This document shows, piece after piece, positions 1 through 6,549 of a DNA stretch of 41,798 nucleotides. Position 1 is the first letter of the stretch, and each line of letters begins with the position of its first letter. The stretch is from NCBI GenBank assembly GCA_029945625.1, contig JAQSCW010000029.1:109355-151152 (forward strand). Reading direction: 5' to 3'. Under the pieces are notes generated by a model. That model saw only the letters and a list, made by a program, of their open reading frames with translations, made no database searches and had not been told where the DNA came from. The DNA is from a bacterium (lineage in GTDB: Bacteria > Bacteroidota > Bacteroidia > B-17B0 > Aurantibacillaceae). The position numbers and the translations under genes are program-made.

Positions 1-788
1 AGAACAAGTACACGCTTTTGGTCGTTCGGGCGGGCACTAAGGCACTGAGGACACTGAGGAACACTTAGGAAGGAAGGGTAACCGCAAAGGTCGCTAAGGA
101 AGGTGAAAGAGAGTATAGGAAAAGAAGAGGACGCAAAGTACGCTTCGGCAAGCTCAGCGACCGCGCGATGCTCGATTTGGTAGGGAGAAACCACTAAGGT
201 ACTAAGGGGCACTAAGGAGGGAATTTTAAATTATTAATTGAAAATTAAGAATTAAGAATTGGGTTTAGTTGAATTAAATTCAAACAGACAGAGGGGTTGG
301 TTGGGAAAAAGGAACAAATGATAAATGTTGAATGAGAAATTTTTAATGAACTATGTTCATTAAAAGATAAGGTTTAAAGACAATTCAATATTTAACATTT
401 ATAATTTAACATTTTAGTCATGGGACTGAGGTGGCGAAGCTATGTAGAGATTATAAATTTTGAATGATAAATTATAAATGAGGGCCCAAGGAAACAAGAA
501 GAAATGATAGATGTTAAATGAAACCCCTATAATTATTTTTAGGTTTATGGGAGCTATACGTAACACGAATTTCAAAGGGATCGAATTCGATTCCTTTCGG
601 ACAGGAGTGAGATTAACGCTGTTACAAGCTGGGCAAGAAAAAGACGTTTAGGCGAACCGATTGCAAATGTGGTAAAAAAGCCCATCCAAATTAGTGGTTT
701 CAGCTAAACCACAGATTGTCCCGAACTCTTTAGAGGAAAGGACCATAGAAGTAAAGGAAAAGAAATTGAATATTTTCGCATAAATAAA
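1..788. repeat. Non-coding spacer with degenerate intergenic repeats
   Basis: I see no gene in this stretch. Positions about 35-230 contain several degenerate copies of a short CACTAAGG / CACTGAGG / ACACTTAGG word separated by purine-rich sequence; the same words recur at 4801-4929. Positions about 225-260 and 340-415 are AT-rich simple sequence built of AATTAAGAATT and TTTAACATTT-like words, also found near 3369-3396. Positions 141-175 carry a fragment of the GCTTCG...AAGCTCAGCG repeat seen again at 1865-1910. Only a 34-codon open frame from 547 is present, and it resembles nothing I know. No convincing promoter could be assigned. Confidence 0.6.
574..597. repeat. 24-nt near-perfect palindrome
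   Basis: The 24 bases at 574-597 read as their own reverse complement except for one G/T position, with a perfect 12-base core ATCGAATTCGAT. It lies about 190 bases upstream of the nuclease gene at 789. It could be an operator, or a stem in a transcript; there is no T-run after it, so I do not call it a terminator. Confidence 0.5.
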
Positions 789-1796
789 ATGAAGACCCTT
801 AAAAATAAAAATCCTCTTTCATCATTAATTAAGCAGATTCGATCGCTAGTTGAAGGAGCAAGGGTTAATGTTACGCGAAACATTAACAAAGAAATTCTTC
901 AAACCTATTGGCAAGTGGGAAAGCATATTGTTGAGTTTGAGCAAAAAGGAAATATAAAGGCTGAATACGGAAAGCAATTGCTTTTAAATCTTTCTAAAGA
1001 ACTTGTATTAGAGCTAGGCAAAGGCTTTTCTCGTTCAAATCTTACTTATATGAGACTGTTCTACCAACGCTATCAAAAAGGTGAGACAGTGTCTCACAAA
1101 TTGAGTTGGTCACATTATTTTGAACTTTTAAAAATAGATGATGAATTAGAAAGAAGTTTTTATCAGCGACAGGCTATTACCGAAAACTGGACGACGCGAG
1201 AATTGAAAAGACACAAAACTAGTGCATTATTTCAAAGATTGGCATTAAGTAAAGATAAACAAGGTATTCTTGCTTTGGCAAAAAAAGGACACATTATTAA
1301 AAATGACACAGATCTTGTAAAAGACCCATATGTGTTAGAATTCCTTAACATTCCGGAGAAGTATAAGTATTCTGAAAAAGAATTGGAACAAAATATCATT
1401 GATAATTTACAGGAGTTTCTACTCGAGCTTGGGAAAGGTTTTGCATTCATTGGCAGGCAATATAGAGTGACTCTTAACAATAAACATTATCGGATTGATC
1501 TTGTTTTTTACCACCGAATTTTAAAATGCTTTGTGCTCATTGACCTAAAAATAAACGATATAGAGCACCATGATATTGGGCAGATGAATATGTATCTCGG
1601 ATATTTTGAAACTGAACTAAATGAAAAGAACGACAATCCGCCAATAGGCATTATATTATCTGCTGAAAAGGATTCAGTGATGGTGGAATACGCTATGCAT
1701 GGTATTTCAAACAAGATTTTTGTTTCAAAATACCAGCTTTACCTACCCGACAAAAAGACACTACAAAGGAAAGTGCAAGAAATATTAGATAAATAG
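789..1796 (+). CDS. DUF1016/YhcG-type PDDEXK nuclease
   Basis: This 335-residue protein matches the DUF1016 (YhcG) family: an N-terminal helical DUF1016_N part (about residues 8-150, with the typical TYWQVGKHIVEFEQKG and LSWSHYFELLKIDDELER stretches) and a C-terminal PDDEXK nuclease part (about 170-335). The nuclease core is visible as D237 in RIDLVFYHR and D252-L-K254, so the usual E/D-x-K position is an aspartate. Family members are predicted DNA nucleases found in accessory and defence regions; the substrate of this one is unknown. It starts at an ATG after a 788-base repeat-rich spacer, and is followed by another repeat-filled spacer, so it is probably its own transcription unit outside the glycan operon. 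Full length for the family and apparently intact. Confidence 0.88.
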   Translation: MKTLKNKNPLSSLIKQIRSLVEGARVNVTRNINKEILQTYWQVGKHIVEFEQKGNIKAEYGKQLLLNLSKELVLELGKGFSRSNLTYMRLFYQRYQKGETVSHKLSWSHYFELLKIDDELERSFYQRQAITENWTTRELKRHKTSALFQRLALSKDKQGILALAKKGHIIKNDTDLVKDPYVLEFLNIPEKYKYSEKELEQNIIDNLQEFLLELGKGFAFIGRQYRVTLNNKHYRIDLVFYHRILKCFVLIDLKINDIEHHDIGQMNMYLGYFETELNEKNDNPPIGIILSAEKDSVMVEYAMHGISNKIFVSKYQLYLPDKKTLQRKVQEILDK

Positions 1797-1970
1797 TGGC
1801 ACAAGTCAAAATGATTAATGCAACAGTTCATTAGTTCAAAGTAAAAATTCAAAATTCAAAATTCGACGCTTCGATAAACTCAGCGTCCACAAGCTCAGGG
1901 CAGGCGTTTAGCGTGAATGAATCAAATGTTCATGATTGTTTTAAAATGCAGGTATGATTAAGTCAAAACA
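1797..1970. repeat. Spacer with GCTTCGATAAACTCAGC-type repeat
   Basis: This short spacer contains AT-rich direct repeats (AAAATTCAAAATTC) and then, at 1865-1910, a GC-richer element with a perfect six-base stem GACGCT/AGCGTC (1865-1870 and 1882-1887) followed by AAGCTCAGGGCAGGCG. Related pieces occur at 141-175, 2893-2910 and 41731-41746, so it is a dispersed intergenic repeat, not a unique regulatory site. Confidence 0.5.
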
Positions 1971-2246
1971 ATGACAAGAAAAACCCTCATTAAAAAGTAT
2001 AGAACCTTGTTTTGGTATTTCGACCAGGCAAAACTCGACAGGATGAGTGATGCGGTATTAGTTGAGTTTATTTTAAATTATGGGAGTTGGGAAGCTTTTT
2101 GTGATTTAGTTAAAACCTTAGGTATGCATAAAGTTGCTAAACTATTCAATACACAAAGAACAAAGAAACGAACAAATTTATTACCTGAAATTAGTTACTT
2201 TTTTAAATTGTTTTTTAAAAAACATGCACCTCAACATATTAAGTAA
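1971..2246 (+). CDS. Small putative antitoxin partner of the AbiEii-like protein
   Basis: A 91-residue protein starting at ATG 1971. It overlaps the downstream nucleotidyltransferase gene by 23 bases, the arrangement of a translationally coupled antitoxin/toxin pair. The sequence has the pattern LFWYFD..KLD....VEFIL.YGSWEAF..L....G..KVAKLF, and the same pattern is seen in the stand-alone protein at 3059-3376 (LFWDVN..TLD....IVERVIQRGTY...). I associate this small Bacteroidota family, from memory, with DUF6922, which often sits beside AbiEii-type genes. The C-terminus is basic (RTKKR, FFKKHAP). The antitoxin role is inferred from context and overlap only; no DNA-binding domain is obvious. Confidence 0.65.
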   Translation: MTRKTLIKKYRTLFWYFDQAKLDRMSDAVLVEFILNYGSWEAFCDLVKTLGMHKVAKLFNTQRTKKRTNLLPEISYFFKLFFKKHAPQHIK

Positions 2247-2835
2247 AGAACAATTTCAACAACTCGAATTGCTGGCTGCATTTAAGCGTGAATATATTCT
2301 CGTTGGGGGAACAGCAATTGCACTGCATATAGGGCATCGCAAAAGTATTGATTTCGATTTATTTAAAAGCACTTCAATTAATGCTGCAAGAATAAAAAGC
2401 ACATTGGCTTCTAAAAATGTGAAATATCAAATTTTATTTCAAAACGATGAAGGGTTTCATTTGATGATAAAGGGTGTGAAGTGGACTTTTTTCTGTTATC
2501 CATTTCCAGTAAATGAAACGTTGATTTCAGAAAAACAGTTTAAGATGCCCGATTTGTTAACTCTTGCGGCGATGAAAGCATACGCTCTTGGGAGGCGCTC
2601 AAAATGGAAAGATTATGTTGATTTGCTTTTTATACTTGAAAGCCATTTTAACATTGATCAAATTTCGAAACGGGCAGCTGAACTATTTAAAGACGGTTTC
2701 TCGGAAAAGATGCTACGTGTACAAATGGTTTACTTTAAGGATATAGATTATAGTGAAACAGTGGAGTGGGTGGTAAAACCAAGGAGCTTAAAAGAAATTC
2801 AAAACGGGTTAATTCATTATGCTTCTCAATTATAA
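2224..2835 (+). CDS. AbiEii/AbiGii-like nucleotidyltransferase (putative toxin)
   Basis: I place the start at ATG 2224, giving 203 residues. An open frame reaches back to 2134, but those codons lie inside the upstream gene and precede the conserved part. The N-terminal motif GGTAIALHIGHRKSIDFDLF is the nucleotidyltransferase signature of the AbiEii/AbiGii toxin family (GG-T/S-A...R.S.D.DLF). A LALGRRSKWKDYVDLLFIL-like region (here starting ALGRRSKWKDYVDL) follows, typical of these proteins. AbiE toxins transfer nucleotides and arrest growth, giving abortive phage infection. The 23-base overlap with the small upstream gene supports a two-gene module. The exact target is not readable from sequence. 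Confidence 0.82.
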   Translation: MHLNILSKEQFQQLELLAAFKREYILVGGTAIALHIGHRKSIDFDLFKSTSINAARIKSTLASKNVKYQILFQNDEGFHLMIKGVKWTFFCYPFPVNETLISEKQFKMPDLLTLAAMKAYALGRRSKWKDYVDLLFILESHFNIDQISKRAAELFKDGFSEKMLRVQMVYFKDIDYSETVEWVVKPRSLKEIQNGLIHYASQL

Positions 2836-2930
2836 TTTTGATAATCGAATCTCTTCACCTCTCTTTCGTTTTCCCTGCGACTTCGCTGTTGCTTTGCTCA
2901 GGGCAGGCTGTTCAATGTGAGGGGTTAAAA

Positions 2931-2974
2931 CCGCCCTCGCACACCCGATATTTATCGGAAGCGGCGGACGAGGG
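2931..2974. repeat. Nested inverted repeat downstream of the AbiEii-like gene
   Basis: CCCTCG at 2934-2939 pairs with CGAGGG at 2969-2974, and inside it CCGATA (2945-2950) pairs perfectly with TATCGG (2953-2958) across a two-base loop. The element is GC-rich compared with its surroundings and lies in the 223-base spacer between the nucleotidyltransferase gene and the small gene at 3059, next to a GCTCAGGGCAGG repeat fragment. It has no T-run, so it looks like a dispersed palindromic repeat instead of a classical terminator. Confidence 0.5.
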
Positions 2975-3058
2975 TTCATACTTAATTTCAACGCAATTCT
3001 CAACCAAAACAATTCTCCCGTTAGGAATACAAATTGAAAAGGCATTTATTCTAACAAA

Positions 3059-3376
3059 ATGAAACAAAATAATCCGATAGCAGGAGGTTTATCGTCTCAT
3101 TTATTTTGGGATGTGAATAAAGAAACACTGGATTGGGATAAACACCTACGGCTTATTGTGGAGAGGGTAATACAGCGAGGAACATACAAAAATTTATTGT
3201 TGATAGAAAAAGTGTATGGGAAGGAGAAAATTAGTGATGTTATAAAACATCTTCCTTTTTTGACTACAAAGGATATGATGTTTGTTCATAGGTATTATAA
3301 CATCGCTTTAGAGGACTTAAAATGCTATAAAATGAGGCGAAGCTTCGGCCCGATAGGTATCGCATTCAACATTTAA
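3059..3376 (+). CDS. Second small protein related to the putative antitoxin
   Basis: A 105-residue protein from ATG 3059. Residues about 13-90 carry LFWDVN..TLDWDKH....VERVIQRGTY and VYGKEKISDVIK, matching the Bacteroidota small family I associate with DUF6922 and resembling the 91-residue protein at 1971. Such proteins usually end soon after the CY of LEDLKCYK; here the frame runs on for about 15 codons through a CGAAGCTTCG palindrome and an intergenic repeat, so the C-terminal tail is probably repeat-derived. No AbiEii-like gene follows: the next gene is the antiterminator at 3402. It may be an orphan antitoxin or a regulator of the glycan operon; neither is shown. Confidence 0.6.
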   Translation: MKQNNPIAGGLSSHLFWDVNKETLDWDKHLRLIVERVIQRGTYKNLLLIEKVYGKEKISDVIKHLPFLTTKDMMFVHRYYNIALEDLKCYKMRRSFGPIGIAFNI

Positions 3377-3396
3377 CATTTAACATTCAACATTTC
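3338..3396. repeat. Palindromes and short tandem repeat at gene end
   Basis: CGAAGCTTCG (3338-3347) is a perfect 10-base palindrome; CGATA/TATCG (3351-3355, 3358-3362) is a second small stem. They are followed at about 3366-3396 by tandem ATTTAACATTTAACATTCAAC words. The block overlaps the 3' end of the preceding small gene and runs to the TTG start of the antiterminator gene. The same AT words occur at 390-415, so this is mobile or amplified spacer sequence. Confidence 0.45.
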
Positions 3397-3401
3397 AAAA
3401 A

Positions 3402-3899
3402 TTGCCCTGGAAAGTCCTATACGTGGCCTCTCGCTCTGAGAAAAAAGTGAACCAACGGTTACAGGAACTAGGATTGGAATCATACGTGCCATTGAAGACC
3501 GAAAAAAAACAATGGTCAGATCGTATAAAGACAGTTGTGAGTCCTCTTATTAGCGGTTATGTTTTTGCAAAAGTGAATGATGCTACGCGCGAGGAAGTAT
3601 TTAAGGTAAATGGTGTTATAAATTATGTACGTTATAATGGTGGGGATGCGGTAGTGAGGGAACAGGAAATTGTAGCACTAAAATCTATTGAAGAAAAAGG
3701 GTACTATATAGAAGGGTCTTTTTCGGAAGAATGGAAGACTGGTGATAAAGTCCTAATTCAATATGGGCCATTTAAGGGGCTATATGGTGCTATACAATCG
3801 GAGGCCCACGAGGATGTTTTTAAAATAGCCATAGAGGATATTGGATATATTTTAACGATAAAGGTGCCGAAAGAGGTTTTGGTGAAGCATAAATCCTGA
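3402..3899 (+). CDS. UpxY/NusG-like transcription antiterminator
   Basis: A 165-residue NusG paralogue. An N-terminal NGN domain (about 1-105, beginning PWKVLYVASRSEKKV, with LISGYVFAKV) is followed by a KOW domain (about 110-165, TGDKVLIQYGPFKGLYGAI). Bacteroidota UpxY proteins of this length and layout bind RNA polymerase early in the leader of a capsule/O-antigen operon and let it read through; RfaH and LoaP act similarly in other phyla. The gene is immediately upstream of the structured leader and the 37-kb glycan locus, the expected position. The start is a TTG at 3402; no better in-frame ATG lies upstream. The target is most likely its own downstream operon. Confidence 0.88.
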   Translation: MPWKVLYVASRSEKKVNQRLQELGLESYVPLKTEKKQWSDRIKTVVSPLISGYVFAKVNDATREEVFKVNGVINYVRYNGGDAVVREQEIVALKSIEEKGYYIEGSFSEEWKTGDKVLIQYGPFKGLYGAIQSEAHEDVFKIAIEDIGYILTIKVPKEVLVKHKS

Positions 3900-4016
3900 A
3901 AAATTTGCACACATTGAATATAGGTATAGGTGGGGGATTGTTTTGTGGATATTATAAACCACATAGAACACATAAGAAAAGGAGATAAACTATATGCCTA
4001 GAAGTAACTCATAGTG

Positions 4017-4033
4017 ATTTCGCTTTGCGAAAT
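4017..4033 (+). promoter_or_regulatory. Leader hairpin 1
   Basis: ATTTCGC (4017-4023) pairs perfectly with GCGAAAT (4027-4033) across a TTT loop. It lies inside the 21-bp inverted repeat, upstream of hisH. A small stable hairpin in this position is a candidate recognition or pause element for the NusG-like protein encoded at 3402. Confidence 0.5.
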
Positions 4034-4081
4034 GAAAGCTTAAATAAGGATGAAACACTTAAAACATACAGTAGTATTAAC

Positions 4082-4102
4082 AGTTGAAACCAAGTTTCAA
4101 CT
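4082..4102 (+). promoter_or_regulatory. Leader hairpin 2 (possible pause site or attenuator)
   Basis: AGTTGAAAC (4082-4090) and GTTTCAACT (4094-4102) form a perfect nine-pair stem with a three-base loop CAA. It is followed by a moderately T-rich stretch (CTTTGTGACTCTTTT), so it could act as a weak terminator that the antiterminator overrides, or as a pause hairpin. Confidence 0.55.
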
Positions 4103-4189
4103 CTTTGTGACTCTTTTAAAATTATACCATGGACCTATTAGCAAGGGAAACTATGTGTTCTATGTGGTTTATTTTTTTATAGTCCAATC

Positions 4190-4801
4190 ATGATAGTCAT
4201 TGTCGACTACGGCCTTGGAAATTTAGCATCGGTTTTGAACATGTTTAAGAAAATTGGAACTAAAGAAGTTGTCATTTCAGGAGATGCGGATGTAATTTCA
4301 AGAGCAGATAAACTCTTATTGCCCGGTGTGGGTGCATTTGACGGAGGGATGGGGAATTTGGAAAAATCGGGGCTTCTGCCTGTTTTGAATACGAAAGCAC
4401 TAAAGGAAAAGGTGCCGGTATTAGGAATTTGTTTGGGCATGCAAATGCTCAGTAAGAAAAGTGAGGAAGGTGTGAGACCGGGACTAGGATGGATAGATGC
4501 GGAGACCATCAAATTTAATTTGGATCCTGCTTTAAAACTAAAAGTGCCTCACATGGGTTGGGATTATATTCAAGTAAAGAGAGAAAACCCACTCATTGAA
4601 ATGGAATCAAAAAGCAGGTTTTATTTTGTTCATTCTTATCATGTAAAATGTTTTGATGAAAAACAATCCTTGGCTACCTGTCATTTTGGTGAAGACTTTA
4701 CGTGCATGGTAAATAAGGATAATATTTTCGGGACTCAGTTTCATCCGGAGAAGAGTTTGAAATTCGGCATGAAACTTCTCGAAAATTTCGCAAAGATTTA
4801 A
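4190..4801 (+). CDS. hisH: HisH-type glutamine amidotransferase (class I)
   Basis: A 203-residue class I glutaminase of the HisH family. The catalytic triad is visible as C81 (in GICLGMQ), H185 and E187 (in QFHPEKS). HisH hydrolyses glutamine and passes ammonia to HisF. Here no other histidine gene is present; the pair sits at the head of a glycan operon, and an N-acetyl-sugar amidotransferase of the WbpG/PseA type is encoded at 24786. In known O-antigen systems such HisH2/HisF2 pairs supply ammonia to that enzyme to build acetamidino groups. Histidine biosynthesis is therefore the less likely role. First enzyme gene after the leader; separated from hisF by a 128-base repeat. Confidence 0.88.
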   Translation: MIVIVDYGLGNLASVLNMFKKIGTKEVVISGDADVISRADKLLLPGVGAFDGGMGNLEKSGLLPVLNTKALKEKVPVLGICLGMQMLSKKSEEGVRPGLGWIDAETIKFNLDPALKLKVPHMGWDYIQVKRENPLIEMESKSRFYFVHSYHVKCFDEKQSLATCHFGEDFTCMVNKDNIFGTQFHPEKSLKFGMKLLENFAKI

Positions 4802-4929
4802 CCACAAAGGCACTAAGATCACCAAGGAACACTTAGTACTGATAAACAATGATTCAAATAATATTACACAAAGAAAGAGCATTTCACTTAGTGAACCCAT
4901 GTGTCCTTTTGTCTTAGTGGTTTTGTAGC
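4802..4929. repeat. CACTAAG-family intergenic repeat between hisH and hisF
   Basis: The spacer begins with ACCACAAAGGCACTAAG and ends with the roughly inverted CTTAGTGGTTTTGT, and contains the small palindrome TTCAC-TTA-GTGAA (4883-4895). The same words are scattered at 35-230. The imperfect dyad spans almost the whole gap, so the spacer looks like an inserted copy of a dispersed repeat within the operon. Confidence 0.5.
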
Positions 4930-5688
4930 ATGGCGCTGAAGAGAATTATACCTTGTTTACTCTATGACGGCTCAGGCCTAGTAAAAACCATCAAATTCAA
5001 AAACCCCTCTTATATTGGTGACCCAATTAATGCCATTAAGATCTTTAACGAAAAAGAAGTGGATGAGCTCATTTTGATCGACATCATGGCCTCAAAACAA
5101 AAACGCAAACCCAATTTTGATAAGATTGCAGATATGGCATCTGAAGCCTTTATGCCTTTTGCGTATGGTGGAGGAGTTAAAACGTATGAGGATTTTGAAC
5201 GTTTGTATAAGTTGGGTGTGGAAAAGGTAGTTGTTAATTCATTGATTCAGGAAAAGCCGGAGGTGATCAAAAAAGTAATTGCAAAATACGGTGCACAGGC
5301 TGTGGTGGCATGCGTTGATTTTAAAAAGCCATTAATTGGCCGCGTGGCCCCTTATTCGTATATCGGTCATAAAATAAAACACGACCTTAATGGATATGCA
5401 AATTATTTAGCGAATGACATAGGTATTGGAGAATTGATGTTATATAGTGTTGACAAAGACGGAACATGGGAGGGCTATGACTATGGACTGATCGGTGAAC
5501 TTTTAAATGCAGTAGATATTCCGGTAATAGCCTGCGGTGGCTGCGGCTCTGTTGCCGATTTAAAAAAAATATTATACGAAACTAAAGCTAATGCGGCGGC
5601 AATTGGAAGCATGGCGGTTTATAGCAAAAAAGGAATGGGCGTGTTAATAAATTTTCCTCAAAGAAATTCAGTAATATTGGAGCAGTAG
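4930..5688 (+). CDS. hisF: HisF-like ammonia-channelling protein (acetamidino sugar type)
   Basis: A 252-residue (beta/alpha)8 protein of the HisF family from ATG 4930, starting ALKRIIPCLLYDG. In canonical HisF, D11 (in the sequence CLDV) and D130 are the cyclase acid/base pair. Here residue 11 is leucine, while D130 is kept in ACVDFKK. Loss of D11 argues that it is not an imidazole-glycerol-phosphate cyclase but a HisF2-type subunit that conducts ammonia from HisH to a sugar amidotransferase. The partner is probably the WbpG/PseA-type enzyme at 24786, although it lies about 19 kb downstream. The stop overlaps the GTG start of the next gene by one base. Confidence 0.85.
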   Translation: MALKRIIPCLLYDGSGLVKTIKFKNPSYIGDPINAIKIFNEKEVDELILIDIMASKQKRKPNFDKIADMASEAFMPFAYGGGVKTYEDFERLYKLGVEKVVVNSLIQEKPEVIKKVIAKYGAQAVVACVDFKKPLIGRVAPYSYIGHKIKHDLNGYANYLANDIGIGELMLYSVDKDGTWEGYDYGLIGELLNAVDIPVIACGGCGSVADLKKILYETKANAAAIGSMAVYSKKGMGVLINFPQRNSVILEQ

Positions 5689-6548
5689 TGGCTTACGAAA
5701 ATAAAAATAATGATTATTGGGATATCGTAGTTCAGCCAAAATCTACATTTTTTCAATTTGATTTCAAGGAACTGTGGGCTTATCGCGACCTTATACTATT
5801 AATGGTAAAACGCGATCTTACCGCTGTGTACAAACAAACAATTCTTGGTCCATTATGGATGTTTATTCAACCAATTTTTATTACAATTATATATAATTTC
5901 ACGTTTCAACAAGCAAAGTTGTCCACCGATCACATTCCATCGATTTTGTTTTACCTTGTAGGTCAAACATTTTGGGTTTTTTTTGCCGACTGCTTAACTA
6001 AGACCTCTAACACTTTCATATCCAATGCAGCAGTGTTCGGAAAGGTATATTTTCCAAGATTGGTCATGCCAATTTCAATTGCTATATCAAATTTTGTTAA
6101 ATTAGGTATCCAGATATCACTGTTGGCTGTATTTTACTTTTATTATTTGATTACAACTGATGATTTGCAGCCTCATTGGATTTTTTTCCCAGCTATTTTG
6201 TTTTTTATTTTACTTTTATGTGGCTTCGGTCTCAGTCTCGGTATTCTTTTTTCTTCGGTAACAACGAAATACCGTGATTTCAATTTTCTTATTACTTTTG
6301 CCGTTCAGTTGTTCATGTTTTTAAGTTGTGTTATTTTTCCCGCAACCATGTTTAGTGGTACCAAGCAATTCGTAGTTTTGTGTAACCCTGTGGCAGGTGC
6401 TTTGGAAGCAATAAAATACGTATTGACGGGCCATGGAACCTATTCAGTTACACTTTTACTCATCAATTCATTAATTACAATTCTATTTTTAATCCTTTCG
6501 GTAATAATGTTTAACCGAACCGAAAAATCGTTTATGGATACAGTTTAG
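5688..6548 (+). CDS. wzm: ABC polysaccharide exporter, permease (Wzm)
   Basis: A 286-residue inner-membrane protein of the ABC-2 permease family. The N-terminus carries the amphipathic FKELWAYRDLILLMVKRDLTAVYKQ stretch (first part at about residues 26-45) and ILGPLWMFIQP that mark Wzm/TagG/KpsM permeases. Six hydrophobic segments follow. The start is a GTG overlapping the hisF stop. The gene is followed after one base by the ATPase, the standard Wzm-Wzt pairing. It should form the homodimeric channel that moves an undecaprenol-linked glycan across the inner membrane. Confidence 0.92.
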   Translation: MAYENKNNDYWDIVVQPKSTFFQFDFKELWAYRDLILLMVKRDLTAVYKQTILGPLWMFIQPIFITIIYNFTFQQAKLSTDHIPSILFYLVGQTFWVFFADCLTKTSNTFISNAAVFGKVYFPRLVMPISIAISNFVKLGIQISLLAVFYFYYLITTDDLQPHWIFFPAILFFILLLCGFGLSLGILFSSVTTKYRDFNFLITFAVQLFMFLSCVIFPATMFSGTKQFVVLCNPVAGALEAIKYVLTGHGTYSVTLLLINSLITILFLILSVIMFNRTEKSFMDTV

Positions 6549-6549
6549 G

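Larger units (their letters stand above)
3954..4172. repeat. 21-bp perfect inverted repeat flanking the leader
   Basis: The left arm at 3954-3974 and right arm at 4152-4172 are exact reverse complements over 21 bases. Pairing stops at 3953/4173 and 3975/4151. The arms could be the ends of a small non-autonomous element, recombination sites able to invert the enclosed 177 bases, or a long-range RNA stem. No recombinase gene is present in the window. Confidence 0.7.
3900..4189 (+). promoter_or_regulatory. Structured leader of the glycan operon
   Basis: This 290-base gene-free stretch lies between the antiterminator and hisH. It holds a 21-bp perfect inverted repeat with arms at 3954-3974 and 4152-4172 (ATAAACCACATAGAACACATA and its complement) enclosing about 177 bases, and two perfect short-loop hairpins inside it (4017-4033 and 4082-4102). 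The arrangement fits the untranslated leader in which UpxY-type proteins engage polymerase. I could not identify the promoter with confidence; no clear TAnnTTTG box was found. Confidence 0.65.

Noticed and set aside
547-651. 34-codon open frame upstream of the nuclease gene
   Set aside because: Too short, starts within the palindrome region and resembles no protein I know.
2766-3062. 98-codon plus-strand open frame over the spacer after the AbiEii-like gene
   Set aside because: It overlaps the end of the nucleotidyltransferase gene and then reads through the palindromic repeat; the sequence has no family pattern.
3366-3396. Possible CRISPR-like or microsatellite array
   Set aside because: Only short degenerate AT-rich words without spacers; the same words recur in other spacers. 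No CRISPR array or cas gene is visible anywhere.
4190-5688. HisH/HisF as histidine biosynthesis genes
   Set aside because: No other his gene is present, HisF lacks Asp11 and a WbpG-type partner is in the operon; a sugar-amidating role fits better.
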